A DNA stretch of 64,000 nucleotides from Saccharopolyspora indica. Lineage in GTDB: Bacteria > Actinomycetota > Actinomycetes > Mycobacteriales > Pseudonocardiaceae. The notes under the pieces were generated by a model. It was not told the DNA's origin. It saw only the letters and a list, made by a program, of their open reading frames with translations, and did not search any database. Made by a program: the position numbers and the translations under genes. The stretch lies in NCBI RefSeq assembly GCF_027853965.1, contig NZ_JAQGLB010000008.1, positions 186,001-250,000 on the forward strand, written 5' to 3'. How positions within the stretch are numbered: the stretch's first letter is position 1; each line of letters opens with the position of its first letter. Shown here in pieces: positions 32,373-40,475 of the stretch.

Positions 32373-33101
32373 TCAGAAGTTGCCGCCGCTCGCGTTGATG
32401 ACCTGGCCGGTGATCCAGCGGGCGTCGTCGGAGACCAGGAACGCGGTGAGGTCGGCGATGTCGGCCGGTTCGCCGATCCGGCCCAGCGGCGTCTCGGCGG
32501 CCATCCGCCGCAACGTCTCCTCGGGTTGCAGTTCCAGCAGGGCGTCGGTCCGGGTGGCGCCGGGGCGCACGCTGTTCACCGTGATGCCGCGCGGCCCGAG
32601 TTCCCCGGCGAGGACCCGGACGAGCTGGTCGACGGCCGCCTTCGCCGCGCCGTACAGGCCCGTGCCGGGGCGGTGGTTCGCGGTGACACCGCTGGAGATC
32701 GCCACGATGCGGCCGCCGTCGCGCAGGCGGTTGGCGGCTTCGCGGAGGGCGGTGAAGGCGGTTCGGGCGTTGGTGCCGAACAGCAGGTCGTAGTCCGCGT
32801 CGGTCGATTCGGCGATCGGCGCGAAGCGGGCCGTTCCGACGTTGTTGACCAGCACGTCGAGGCCGCCGAACCGCTCCTCCGCGAAGTCGAACAGGGCGCG
32901 CAGCTGCGCCGGGTCGGTGACGTCGGCCTGCGCCGCGACGGCTCGGCCGCCGCCCGCTTCGATCGTGGCGACGAGCGCTTCGGCGGCGGCCCGGTCCGAC
33001 CGGTAGTTGACCACCACGTTCAGGCCGTCCGCGCCGAGGCGCTCGGCGATGGCGCGGCCGATGCCGCGCGAACTCCCGGTGACCAGGGCTGATCGCTGCA
33101 C
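32373..33101 (-). CDS. Short-chain dehydrogenase/reductase (FabG-like)
   Basis: This 242-residue Rossmann protein is a classical SDR. The cofactor motif is ALVTGSSRGIGRAIA, and NNVG, the catalytic Ser of AISSG and the YGAAK pair (YxxxK) are all present. NYRSDRAAAE after strand 2, with Arg, suggests NADPH preference. The end, WITGQVINASGG, is family-standard. The GTG start is at 33101. It diverges from a MarR gene across a CATCAAC/GTCGATG operator and is its likely target. The substrate is unknown. Confidence 0.9.
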   Translation of the reverse strand: MQRSALVTGSSRGIGRAIAERLGADGLNVVVNYRSDRAAAEALVATIEAGGGRAVAAQADVTDPAQLRALFDFAEERFGGLDVLVNNVGTARFAPIAESTDADYDLLFGTNARTAFTALREAANRLRDGGRIVAISSGVTANHRPGTGLYGAAKAAVDQLVRVLAGELGPRGITVNSVRPGATRTDALLELQPEETLRRMAAETPLGRIGEPADIADLTAFLVSDDARWITGQVINASGGNF

Positions 33102-33139
33102 TGCTGACTCCAGTGGTTGAGTTGCTCGTCAGTCGAGAT

Positions 33140-33160
33140 CATCAACTGAATTTGTCGATG
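33140..33160. promoter_or_regulatory. Candidate MarR operator between SDR and MarR genes
   Basis: CATCAAC-N7-GTCGATG is an inverted repeat with one mismatch per arm in the 87-base divergent region, next to the -10 TAGTCT (33177) of the regulator gene. Confidence 0.5.
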
Positions 33161-33188
33161 ATGTCAACCATCGAGGTAGTCTCCCGAG

Positions 33189-33620
33189 GTGGACGATTTT
33201 CCGAGCGCGCTGATGGCCCTGCACCGGGAGCTGCGCGGGATCTACGCCGCGACCGCCCGCCGGTTCGGGCTGACCGCCCAGCAGATCGAGCTGCTGTGCC
33301 TGCTCGGAGATCGCGCGCCGTCCTCGGGCGAGCTCGCGGTGATGCTCGGCTGCGACAAGACCAACGTGACCGGCATGGTCGACCGCCTCGAACGCCGCGA
33401 GCTGCTGACCCGGGCGGCCGATCGCAACGACCGCCGGGTCGCCCGCCTCTCGCTCACCGCGGAGGGCGAGGCGCTGGGCGGGCAGGTCCGCGCGGCGTTC
33501 TCCGAAGCGGTCGCCGAACGGTGGGGCTCGCTGGACGCGGCCGACCTCGGCGCCATCGCGCGGCTTGCGGCCCCGCGGTCATCGCTTCCAGAGCAGGACC
33601 ACCGCCGCCAGACCGGCTAG
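33189..33620 (+). CDS. MarR family transcriptional regulator
   Basis: This 143-residue winged-helix protein has helix-turn-helix SSGELAVMLGCDKTNVTGMVDRLERRELL (about 40-68) and wing RNDRRVARLSLTAEG. The GTG start at 33189 is 6 bases after -10 TAGTCT, so the mRNA is probably leaderless. The last 20 residues (RSSLPEQDHRRQTG) are unlike the usual final helix, and the gene runs 42 bases into the convergent membrane-protein gene. This suggests a 3' frameshift or readthrough into a formerly separate end. Confidence 0.85.
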   Translation: MDDFPSALMALHRELRGIYAATARRFGLTAQQIELLCLLGDRAPSSGELAVMLGCDKTNVTGMVDRLERRELLTRAADRNDRRVARLSLTAEGEALGGQVRAAFSEAVAERWGSLDAADLGAIARLAAPRSSLPEQDHRRQTG

Positions 33621-34022
33621 GGCGGGGAGCGTTCCGAGCGCGCTGTGGAGCGGTGGGACGACGTTGGTGTACGCGCCACCGGAGAGCGACAGGTTGAGCA
33701 GCGCGACGGAGGCCCCCAGGGCGAACATGATCGTGCTGACCACGCGCGCCCAGCGCGCGTGCTTCCGGGTGCCGACGATCGACCACAGCCAGCCGGCGAT
33801 GCCGAGCACGCCGATCACCGCCAGGTAGCCGGCTATCGCGTTGCGGTCGGTGGCGATCAGGTCGTCGGGCCAGTCCGGGTAGGCGCTGCGCACGTGGTCG
33901 CCGAGGCTGTCCACGGTCGCGACGTCGATCAGCGGGGCCAGTGCGGCGAGCACCGTGAGCGCCAGTCCGATGTGCATGGCGCGGACGGCTCTTCCGGTTT
34001 CGGGGAGTGCGGGGGTGGACAT
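33579..34022 (-). CDS. Small four-helix membrane protein
   Basis: This 147-residue protein has predicted membrane helices at about 16-35, 63-83, 91-111 and 127-145, with an outside loop VDSLGDHVRSAYPDWPDD. I do not recognise the family, though similar short proteins occur widely in actinomycetes. It diverges from a TetR gene across two identical CTTACGTTGTAAG sites, so it is probably a TetR-controlled gene, perhaps for drug or membrane stress. Its 3' end overlaps the MarR gene by 42 bases on the opposite strand. Confidence 0.78.
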   Translation of the reverse strand: MSTPALPETGRAVRAMHIGLALTVLAALAPLIDVATVDSLGDHVRSAYPDWPDDLIATDRNAIAGYLAVIGVLGIAGWLWSIVGTRKHARWARVVSTIMFALGASVALLNLSLSGGAYTNVVPPLHSALGTLPALAGLAAVVLLWKR

Positions 34023-34037
34023 CGGCTCTCCAACATT

Positions 34038-34082
34038 CTTACGTTGTAAGTTTCTGCGCCTACCGTAGACTTACGTTGTAAG
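34038..34082. promoter_or_regulatory. Twin TetR operators
   Basis: CTTACGTTGTAAG occurs twice (34038-34050 and 34070-34082), both palindromic and exactly 32 bases apart, about three helical turns. They lie in the divergent region between the membrane-protein gene and the TetR gene. Confidence 0.8.
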
Positions 34083-34114
34083 AAGTGCAATCGCGCGGAG
34101 CTGCCCATGGCACC

Positions 34115-34144
34115 GCGCAACCACCGCTGAAAGTCGCGGAGAGG
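34115..34144 (+). repeat. Leader repeat R4, partial third copy
   Basis: CGCAACCACCGCTGAAAGTC followed by GCGGAGAGGCGG matches the last 30 bases of the two full R4 leaders. It again lies just upstream of a start codon (34156). Confidence 0.5.
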
Positions 34145-34155
34145 CGGGACCGGTC

Positions 34156-34809
34156 ATGCCCACCAGTCGCACCCGTGGTCAGCGCGCCGGGCTGACCAGG
34201 CAGGACGTGCTCGGAGCGGCGCTGGCAATCGTCGACGCCGATGGCCTGAAGGCGCTGTCGATGCGCCGGCTGGGCGCCGAGCTCGGGGTGGAGGCGATGA
34301 CCCTCTACCACTACGTGGCCAACAAGGACGCCCTGCTGGACGGGCTGGTCGAGCAGCTGCTCGCCGAGGCCGCCGTGCCGCAGGTCGGCAGCGGCACCTG
34401 GCAGGCGGACCTGCGCGACTACGCGCACGCGCTGCGGGACGCGCTGCTGGCGCACCCGAACGCCATCCCGCTGGTGGTGTCCAGACCCGCGGTGACCCCG
34501 CGCAACCTGGAGATCCTGGAAGGCGTGCTGAGAACGCTGCGCGACGCCGGGTTCCCGCTGGAGGTCGGGCTGGACGTGCTGTTCTCGCTGGCCGGTTTCG
34601 TCGTCGGGCAGGTGGCGACCGAGGTCAGCGCCGACGGCCGGGCGGAGCCGTCCGAACAGGTCCGCCACCTGTCCGGTGTGGACCGGGAGCGGTTCCCGCT
34701 GCTGTCCGAAGCGGCAGCCGCGGCCGGCGACCGGGCCGGTGCCCGGTCGCGCTTCGACTTCGCGCTCGACGCGATGATCGCGGGCTTCGCCGCGGACGTC
34801 ACCGGGTGA
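34156..34809 (+). CDS. TetR family regulator with tetracycline-repressor-type C-terminal domain
   Basis: This 217-residue protein opens TRGQRAGLTRQDVLGAALAI, and its helix-turn-helix LSMRRLGAELGVEAMTLYHYVANKDALL (about 36-63) is the class that pairs with a TetR_C domain. The C-terminal domain, with GLDVLFSLAGFVVGQV, binds the ligand. ATG 34156 follows GAGAGGCGGG. It probably represses itself and the divergent membrane protein through the twin CTTACGTTGTAAG sites. Its last 11 bases overlap the convergent helicase gene. Confidence 0.9.
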   Translation: MPTSRTRGQRAGLTRQDVLGAALAIVDADGLKALSMRRLGAELGVEAMTLYHYVANKDALLDGLVEQLLAEAAVPQVGSGTWQADLRDYAHALRDALLAHPNAIPLVVSRPAVTPRNLEILEGVLRTLRDAGFPLEVGLDVLFSLAGFVVGQVATEVSADGRAEPSEQVRHLSGVDRERFPLLSEAAAAAGDRAGARSRFDFALDAMIAGFAADVTG

Positions 34810-36754
34810 GGGTGGCTATCCAGAGGTGGTCGCGGGCTCTGGTCCGGGCCACCAGGCGGTGGCGGTTCGCTGCCTCGACCTCGTCCCGGTGCTCGTGCGA
34901 CCGGGTGCGCTCGTCGGGGAGGAAGATCGCCCGGAACTCGGTGCCCTTGGCGCGGTGGACCGTGCCGATGTGGATCGGACCGGAGGTGCGGCCGTTCCAG
35001 CGGTCCAGGGCGCGGACGGTGAAGCCCGCTTCGCGGAGCACCTGGTCCCAGTGCTGGGCCGCGCCGTTGGTGCGGGTGAGGATCGCCGTGTCGGTGTCCT
35101 CGTCGAGTTCGCGGAGCGCGGCGATCAGGGCCTCCTCCTGATCTTCACCCTGCCAGTGCACCACGTTCCCGCCGCGCAGGACCGGTAACGCCGAGCGCAG
35201 CGTCACCGTCGGGCCGCCGTCGAGGTCGTCGAAGCGGTTGATCGCGTCGAGCTCGCCCGCCTGCTGGAGGATCGCCGCGCGGTTGCGGTAGTTGCGGCGC
35301 AGGACTTCGCCCCTGCCCTGCAACGAGATCCCGGCCTCGGACAGCCGCCAGCCGCCCGGGTACACCTGCTGCTGGCCGTCGCCGACGAGCAGCAGCTGGT
35401 CGGGGCCGTCGCCGCTGATCGCGTGCACCAGGCGCAGGCCGATCAGCGTCAGGTCCTGGACCTCGTCGACGACCACCGCCGCGTACTGGCGGGGCAGCGG
35501 CCTGCGGTCCAGCTCGGACAGCGCGCGCATCAGCACGTCGTTGTGGTCGAAGGCGCCGCGTTCGGACAGCTCCCGCTCGTACTCGCAGTAGAACTGCCAG
35601 ACGCGGGCGCGCAGTTCGGCGGGCAGCGGGCGGCCGCGGCCCTTGCGCGGGACGTGCTGGTAGGTCTCCAGCGCGCTGATCCCGCGCCCCTTGATCACCC
35701 GGTCGATCTCGTCCTTCCAGTAGCTGCGGGAATTGCGGAACCCGCGCAGCGGGGCGGTCAGCTCCGCGCGCTGCCACACCGCCTCGAAGGCCTGCTCGAC
35801 CTGCTGCTCGTCCACGTCGGCGGCACGTCCGCGCTGGTCCAGGAAGTCCCGGGCCCAGGCGTGCAGGTGGGTGAACTCGATGCGCTGCACCAGGTGCGGG
35901 GCCAGCGAGCGGAACTGCTCGGCGGCGATCCGCGGCAACGTGCGCAGGTGCGTGGTGAACAGCAGCTTCCCGGTGGTGCGGCGGGAGAGGTAGGCCAGCC
36001 GGTGCAGCGCCAGCACCGACTTCCCGGTGCCCGCCGGGCCGGTGATGCGCGCCGGGCCGGAGTAGCGGCGGCGGACCGCGCCGAGCTGCGCGTCGTCCAG
36101 GAAGATCCGCCAGTCGCGGAACGGCCGCTCCAGCGCCCTCTCGACCCGCTCGCGGCGCAGGTCGGGCACCTCGAACAGGCCGGATCCGGTGGTCCGGCCC
36201 GGTGTTCGCTGCTGCGGGATGCGCCGCGGGTGCCACATGATCGGGGACAGGTCGAACGTCCTGCTGTCCAGGTGGCGGGCGATGCTCAGCGCTTCGGCCG
36301 GTTCCAGCAGCCGTTCGCCGTGCCGCAGGACGCGGTCCAGCTCGGCCTCGGTGATGGCCAGGTGTTCACCGCTGTGGCCCTTGCGGCCGCGGTGGTCGGC
36401 CGGGTGCACCACCACCGCGCGGACCACCGCCTCGGTCACCGCGCCCGCGTCGCTCGACGCGCCGGCCAGCAGTTCCGCGGTCCAGACGAAGGCCGCTCGG
36501 GTGTCCTCCCACGCGGGTTCGGCGTCGCGGAGCAGGACGACCAGCACGCCTTGCGGGCCCACCAGCACCGCGTCCGGGCGGTTCGCCGGGGTGTGCGGGG
36601 CGAACTGGTTGAGCAGCGGGTACCAGCCGCTGCCGTGCTCGACGGCGAACCGCTGCAGGACCCGGTGCTGCCAGGTCGGCAGCAGGCGGTCGCGCAGCTC
36701 CGCTTCGGCTTCGCGGCGCAGTCGTTCCTGGCGGTGGTGGAAAGTCCCGGTCAC
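34799..36754 (-). CDS. UvrD/Rep-like superfamily 1 helicase
   Basis: This 651-residue protein begins with about 200 residues that resemble a degenerate nuclease-related (NERD-like) domain. The helicase core follows: Walker A ITGPAGTGKSVLAL (237-250), motif Ia LLFTTHLRTLP, motif II VVVDEVQDLT, motif III LLLVGDGQQQVYP, motif IV RRNYRN, motif V GTVHRAKGTEFRAIFLP and motif VI LVARTRARDHLW. All the ATPase motifs are intact. Such stand-alone helicases act in repair or against foreign DNA. No partner nuclease is adjacent. GTG/ATG choice is unproblematic at 36754. Confidence 0.85.
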   Translation of the reverse strand: MTGTFHHRQERLRREAEAELRDRLLPTWQHRVLQRFAVEHGSGWYPLLNQFAPHTPANRPDAVLVGPQGVLVVLLRDAEPAWEDTRAAFVWTAELLAGASSDAGAVTEAVVRAVVVHPADHRGRKGHSGEHLAITEAELDRVLRHGERLLEPAEALSIARHLDSRTFDLSPIMWHPRRIPQQRTPGRTTGSGLFEVPDLRRERVERALERPFRDWRIFLDDAQLGAVRRRYSGPARITGPAGTGKSVLALHRLAYLSRRTTGKLLFTTHLRTLPRIAAEQFRSLAPHLVQRIEFTHLHAWARDFLDQRGRAADVDEQQVEQAFEAVWQRAELTAPLRGFRNSRSYWKDEIDRVIKGRGISALETYQHVPRKGRGRPLPAELRARVWQFYCEYERELSERGAFDHNDVLMRALSELDRRPLPRQYAAVVVDEVQDLTLIGLRLVHAISGDGPDQLLLVGDGQQQVYPGGWRLSEAGISLQGRGEVLRRNYRNRAAILQQAGELDAINRFDDLDGGPTVTLRSALPVLRGGNVVHWQGEDQEEALIAALRELDEDTDTAILTRTNGAAQHWDQVLREAGFTVRALDRWNGRTSGPIHIGTVHRAKGTEFRAIFLPDERTRSHEHRDEVEAANRHRLVARTRARDHLWIATLTR

Positions 36755-36942
36755 GGCGCCTCCTGTCTCCGCTGGGAAGCCGGCGGCCGAGCGCCGACCA
36801 CGCTCGGTATCGACAGTAATGCGTCGGGTGTCGCTTTCGAGCGCGCTCGTGGTGCATCACCTGTATGTCGCAGGCGCTGGTCAGGCGGGCTCTTCCCCGG
36901 GCGCGGGCCGCTTCGGCGTTGGTGCGCGGCGGGTTTCGGGTG

Positions 36943-36972
36943 TTGACTACCCCTAGGGGGTATATGTACGGT
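36943..36972 (+). promoter_or_regulatory. Promoter of the DUF1326 gene
   Basis: TTGACT (36943-36948) and TACGGT (36967-36972) are separated by 18 bases. The first RicR/CsoR-like operator begins in the -35 and lies in the spacer, and the second lies just past the likely transcript start, so a repressor would block this promoter. Confidence 0.6.
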
Positions 36973-36997
36973 CGATCTCATACCCCGAGGGGGTATG
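36948..36997. promoter_or_regulatory. Two RicR/CsoR-type copper-responsive operators
   Basis: TACCCCTAGGGGGTA (36948-36962) and CATACCCCGAGGGGGTATG (36979-36997) both fit TACCC-N5-GGGTA, the palindrome described for the copper sensor RicR in mycobacteria. They lie 33 bases apart and flank the -10 region of the DUF1326 gene. Confidence 0.75.
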
Positions 36998-37031
36998 AGA
37001 TCTCGGCACTGTGGACTGAGGAGTGGTGAAG

Positions 37032-37775
37032 ATGTGTGGCAGCGATCGTGGATGCGACCACTCGGTCGAACCGGACGAGCACGGCGTCGTCCGGACGGTT
37101 CTCGAGGCCGCGCAGGAGCGGACGGCCGGGACCACCGCGCCGACGCACGACTGGCACCTGCGCGGTGAGTGGTTCGACGTGTGCAGCTGCGGACTTCCGT
37201 GCCCCTGCACCTTCGCGCAGGCGCCGACCCACGGCTCCTGCCTGTTCACCCTGGTCTGGCAGGTGCACGAGGGGTACTACGGCGATACCGATCTGTCCGG
37301 GCTCGGCGTGGTGGCCGTCGGCGAGTTCACCGGGAACATGTGGGTCGGGGACCCCGACGTCGCGTTGACGCTGATGTTCTACATCGACGCGAAGGCGGAC
37401 TCCGATCAGCGGCACGCGCTGGAGCGGCTCTTCACGGGGAAGGAGGGCGGCTGGCCGGGGCAGTTCGGTTCCCTCATCGGTGAGCTGCGCGGGATCGAGT
37501 ACGCGCCCATCCGGTTCGACGCGGCCGCTGACCTGGCGTACTGGGGAGCCGAGATCCCCGGGAAGGTGAAGGTCGGCGCGCGGGCCCTCACCGGCCCCAC
37601 GGCGGATCCGAACCGGCGGGTGCAGCTGGTCAACGCGCCGGGCGCGGAGGTGGGGCCGGGTCAGGTCGCGACCTGGGGCGTGGTGAGCGACGACCACGCG
37701 ACCGGTTTCGACTTCTCGCAGCCCTACAGCGGCGGGTCCAGCAAGCACTTCCCGTTCGACTGGCGTCCGGAGTGA
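37032..37775 (+). CDS. DUF1326 family Cys-rich protein, probably copper-inducible
   Basis: This 247-residue soluble protein has a DUF1326 core starting at DWHLRGEWFDVCSCGLPCPC. Cysteines cluster at residues 51, 53, 57, 59 and 70 (CSC, PCPC), and an N-terminal extension adds Cys2, Cys8 and His10 (MCGSDRGCDH). This is a plausible soft-metal site. ATG 37032 has GAGGAG at ideal spacing; GTG 37023 is an alternative. The promoter carries two copper-sensor-type palindromes, so I infer expression under copper or a related metal. No csoR or copper ATPase gene lies in the window. The function of DUF1326 is not established. Confidence 0.85.
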   Translation: MCGSDRGCDHSVEPDEHGVVRTVLEAAQERTAGTTAPTHDWHLRGEWFDVCSCGLPCPCTFAQAPTHGSCLFTLVWQVHEGYYGDTDLSGLGVVAVGEFTGNMWVGDPDVALTLMFYIDAKADSDQRHALERLFTGKEGGWPGQFGSLIGELRGIEYAPIRFDAAADLAYWGAEIPGKVKVGARALTGPTADPNRRVQLVNAPGAEVGPGQVATWGVVSDDHATGFDFSQPYSGGSSKHFPFDWRPE

Positions 37776-37794
37776 TGCGCTGACAGGTGGCAAC

Positions 37795-37838
37795 CCGTGA
37801 GTGTTTTGTGGTGCTATAGCCCCACAAAGCACTCACGG
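37795..37838. repeat. Intergenic palindrome R2, copy 1
   Basis: CCGTGAGTGTTTTGTGG and its near-complement CCACAAAGCACTCACGG flank a TGCTATAGCC centre. It lies between convergent genes (DUF1326 and DUF885). Related copies lie at 40476 and 43865. Confidence 0.75.
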
Positions 37839-37859
37839 TGCCTGAACGGCGGTGCTGGC

Positions 37860-39512
37860 TCAGCCGAGGAGCTCCTCGGTGACCAGCAGGTCCAATGTGG
37901 ACACCGGGACGGCGCCGTGGCGGAGGATCGCGTCGTGGAAGCCGCGGATGTCGAACTCCCCGCCGAGGCGCTGCTCGGCGATGCGCCGGACCCGCTCGAT
38001 CTCCAGCTTTCCCACCAGGTACGACAGCGCCTGCGCCGGGAAGGAGATGTAGCGGTCGGTCTCGGAATCGACCTCCAGCCGCGGCAGGATGGTGTTCGCC
38101 AGCAGGTAGTCCACCACGCGCTGACGGCTCCAGCCGAACTCGTGCAGCCCGGTGTCGACCACCAGCCGCGCGGCGCGCAGCAGGTCCTGCGCGACCATGC
38201 CCATCCGGGCCACGTCGTCGGAGTACAGGCCCATCTCGTCGGCCAGCCGCTCGGTGTAGAGACCCCAGCCCTCGGCGTAGGCGGTGATCGGGATCAGCCG
38301 CCGCAGCAGCGGCAGCTCGGTGCGCAGCTGCGCCAGGCTGATCTGCATGTGGTGGCCGGGCACGACCTCGTGGAACGCGATCACCTCGGAGTTGAAGCGC
38401 TGCCGCTGCTCGGCGCGGTCGGTGTTGGCGAAGTAGACGCCCGGCCGCGAGCCGTCCAGCGGAGGTGCGTTGTAGAGGCCGATCGGCGTGCTGTCCGTGG
38501 TGGCGCCGGGGATCGGGCGCACCTCGCACGGCTGGTCGGGCAGCGTCTCGAACCACTGCGGCGCCGCTGCTTCGGCACGGGTGACCGCTTCGCGCGCCGA
38601 CGTCAGCAGCTCTTCGCCGTCCCGCCAGCGCAGCGCGGGATCGGTGCGCAGCCGGTGCAGCACCGCGTCCGGATCGTGCTCGCCCCAGACCCTCGCGCCC
38701 AGCTCGGTGAGCTCGTCGCGCAGCGCCGCGATCCGGGCCAGGCCGATGTCGTGCAGCTGCTGCGGAGTGCGGTCGGTGCTGGTGTGCGCGCGCACCAGCC
38801 GCTGGTAGATCTCGTGGCCGCCGGGGATCCAGCACAGCCCGGGTTGCTGGACCGGGCGCGCGTGCGGGGCGATCTCGGTGGCGAGGACGTTCCGGTACTC
38901 GCGCAGCGCCGGGTGCACCGACTCGGCCAGCAGGCGCTTGCGCTCCTGCTCCAGCTCGGGATCGTGCAGCTCCGGGGCCAGCAGCGGATCGCCGTCCGGC
39001 GCGGCCAGGTAGTCGTCGAGGTGGCGGATCGCGTCGTCGACCAGCACCCGCACCGGCACCATGCCGGTCGCGACGCCCTCCCGGTGCCGCTGCCCGGCGG
39101 CGGCCGCGAACTCCGGGATCCGGCGCAGGCGCCGCACGAAGTCCGCGCCCTGCCCGGCATCGGCGGGCGAGAGCTGCCCGAGGTGGAACAGCAGCCCGGC
39201 GACCGGCGCGAACAGCGACCCGACCACGGTGTACTCGGGGGAGCGGGCGTCGAACTGGGCGATCAGCGCCTGCGCGTGCTGGATCACGACCGCGATGGTC
39301 AGCCGCTGCTCCAGATCGGCGTGCGCGGTGTCCACCGCCATCGCGCGCACCCGGATGTCGTCGGCCCGCTCCCGGAACGACTGCTCGCCCGCCGCGGAGA
39401 TGTCGGGCAGCTCGTCGTCGCGGTCGTGGACGCCGTACAGCGAGGCGCTGACCGGGTCCGACTCGAACATGACGGTCAGCAGTTCGTCGGCGAGTTCTGC
39501 GGGAGTGCTCAC
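37860..39512 (-). CDS. DUF885 family protein (metallopeptidase-like)
   Basis: This 550-residue, mostly helical protein belongs to the DUF885 family. The signature FHEVVPGHHMQ contains the HExxxGH-type zinc site, and ITAYAEGWGLYTERLADEMG follows with the third ligand candidate (Glu). The final third has FPAQALSYLVGKLEIERVR and the closing FHDAILRHGAVPVSTLD, both family hallmarks. No signal peptide is seen, so it is cytoplasmic. The GTG start at 39512 was chosen over upstream frames with non-family sequence. A role as an oligopeptidase or peptidase-like hydrolase is likely but unproven. Confidence 0.88.
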   Translation of the reverse strand: MSTPAELADELLTVMFESDPVSASLYGVHDRDDELPDISAAGEQSFRERADDIRVRAMAVDTAHADLEQRLTIAVVIQHAQALIAQFDARSPEYTVVGSLFAPVAGLLFHLGQLSPADAGQGADFVRRLRRIPEFAAAAGQRHREGVATGMVPVRVLVDDAIRHLDDYLAAPDGDPLLAPELHDPELEQERKRLLAESVHPALREYRNVLATEIAPHARPVQQPGLCWIPGGHEIYQRLVRAHTSTDRTPQQLHDIGLARIAALRDELTELGARVWGEHDPDAVLHRLRTDPALRWRDGEELLTSAREAVTRAEAAAPQWFETLPDQPCEVRPIPGATTDSTPIGLYNAPPLDGSRPGVYFANTDRAEQRQRFNSEVIAFHEVVPGHHMQISLAQLRTELPLLRRLIPITAYAEGWGLYTERLADEMGLYSDDVARMGMVAQDLLRAARLVVDTGLHEFGWSRQRVVDYLLANTILPRLEVDSETDRYISFPAQALSYLVGKLEIERVRRIAEQRLGGEFDIRGFHDAILRHGAVPVSTLDLLVTEELLG

Positions 39513-39553
39513 ATCGATCCATCCTGCCGCAGGCCGCCGACATCGCGCCGCGC

Positions 39554-39571
39554 CGATTTCGCGCGAAATCG
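39554..39571. repeat. GATTTC-type palindrome 3
   Basis: CGATTTCGCGCGAAATCG is an 18-bp perfect palindrome in the divergent region between DUF885 and the GNAT gene. Its GATTTC/GAAATC arms match those at 19672 and 19757, though the centre differs; here it could be an operator. Confidence 0.45.
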
Positions 39572-39614
39572 CCGTCCCGGCGGGCGGCCGCGGCGGGCCG
39601 GGGACAATGAGGGC

Positions 39615-40436
39615 GTGGACCCACTGCACGACCCTGATGACGAGGCCCTGCTCGACCCGCGGCAGGCCCGCGATCTCGCCGGGCTGGTCGAGACCGCGCG
39701 ACTAGCCTCCGCCGTCGTGCGCTACGGACTGCGCACCAGGGTCGGTGCGGCCACGGTCGTGCTCAACCAGGACAACCCGCTGCCCGCCGCGAACCACGCC
39801 TGCGCGCTGTGGGGAACGCTGGCCGAGGTCGCGGGGACGCTGCTGAATCTGGAGCAGGTCTTCGCCGAGGCCGGGCGGTCGGAAGCCCTCGTGTTCGCCT
39901 CCCCGACCACCGTCGCCGAGATCGAGGGCATCGCCGACGACGCCGGGTGGCGCGCGGTGGAGGAGCTCGTCGCGCTGCTGCACCGCACGAGGCAGGACGT
40001 CCGCGGCTGGGCGCGGCCCGCCGAGGAGCGCGACCTGCCCGGGATCGTCGACCTGATCGGCGACGACACCGGGCTCTCGGAGGAGGGCGAGCGCAGGCTG
40101 CTGCGCCACCTGGTGCACCGCCTCGACGAACCGCGCAGCATCCTGCGCGTCGTCGACGACCAGGACGCCGACCGCATCGCGGGCTTCGCGCAGGGATTCG
40201 TCGAGCGCCGCGTCGGGCTGGTGGAGCAGGTGGTCGTGCGGCCCGGCAGGCGCCGCCGGGGCATCGGCGGCGAAGTGGTCGCCGACGTCGTCGAAGAGCT
40301 GCGCGACCGCGGTGCGCTGATGGTCGCGGCCTACAGCGAGGAAGGCGGCACGGCGGAGCGCTTCGCCGAGGCCTGCGGATTCGACGTGGTCTACGGCGTG
40401 ACGGCGTACGGCCGCCGCATCGACGACCTGCTGTGA
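39615..40436 (+). CDS. GNAT family N-acetyltransferase
   Basis: This 273-residue protein has a C-terminal acetyltransferase domain (about 140-273). The acetyl-CoA-binding motif A reads VVVRPGRRRRGIGGEVVADVV, with the RxxGxG/A loop, and the final motif B is AERFAEACGFDVVYGVTAYGR. The N-terminal 130 residues form a second, degenerate GNAT-like or helical half. GTG 39615 was chosen because the sequence upstream is the antisense of DUF885. The acceptor substrate is unknown. Confidence 0.85.
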   Translation: MDPLHDPDDEALLDPRQARDLAGLVETARLASAVVRYGLRTRVGAATVVLNQDNPLPAANHACALWGTLAEVAGTLLNLEQVFAEAGRSEALVFASPTTVAEIEGIADDAGWRAVEELVALLHRTRQDVRGWARPAEERDLPGIVDLIGDDTGLSEEGERRLLRHLVHRLDEPRSILRVVDDQDADRIAGFAQGFVERRVGLVEQVVVRPGRRRRGIGGEVVADVVEELRDRGALMVAAYSEEGGTAERFAEACGFDVVYGVTAYGRRIDDLL

Positions 40437-40475
40437 GGTTGCTCCGGTTTCACGGAGGTTCGGGGCGCCATGGTG

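Noticed and set aside
37797..39614. A long plus-strand extension of the GNAT frame
   Set aside because: It is antisense to the DUF885 gene, with no acetyltransferase features; the real start is GTG 39615.
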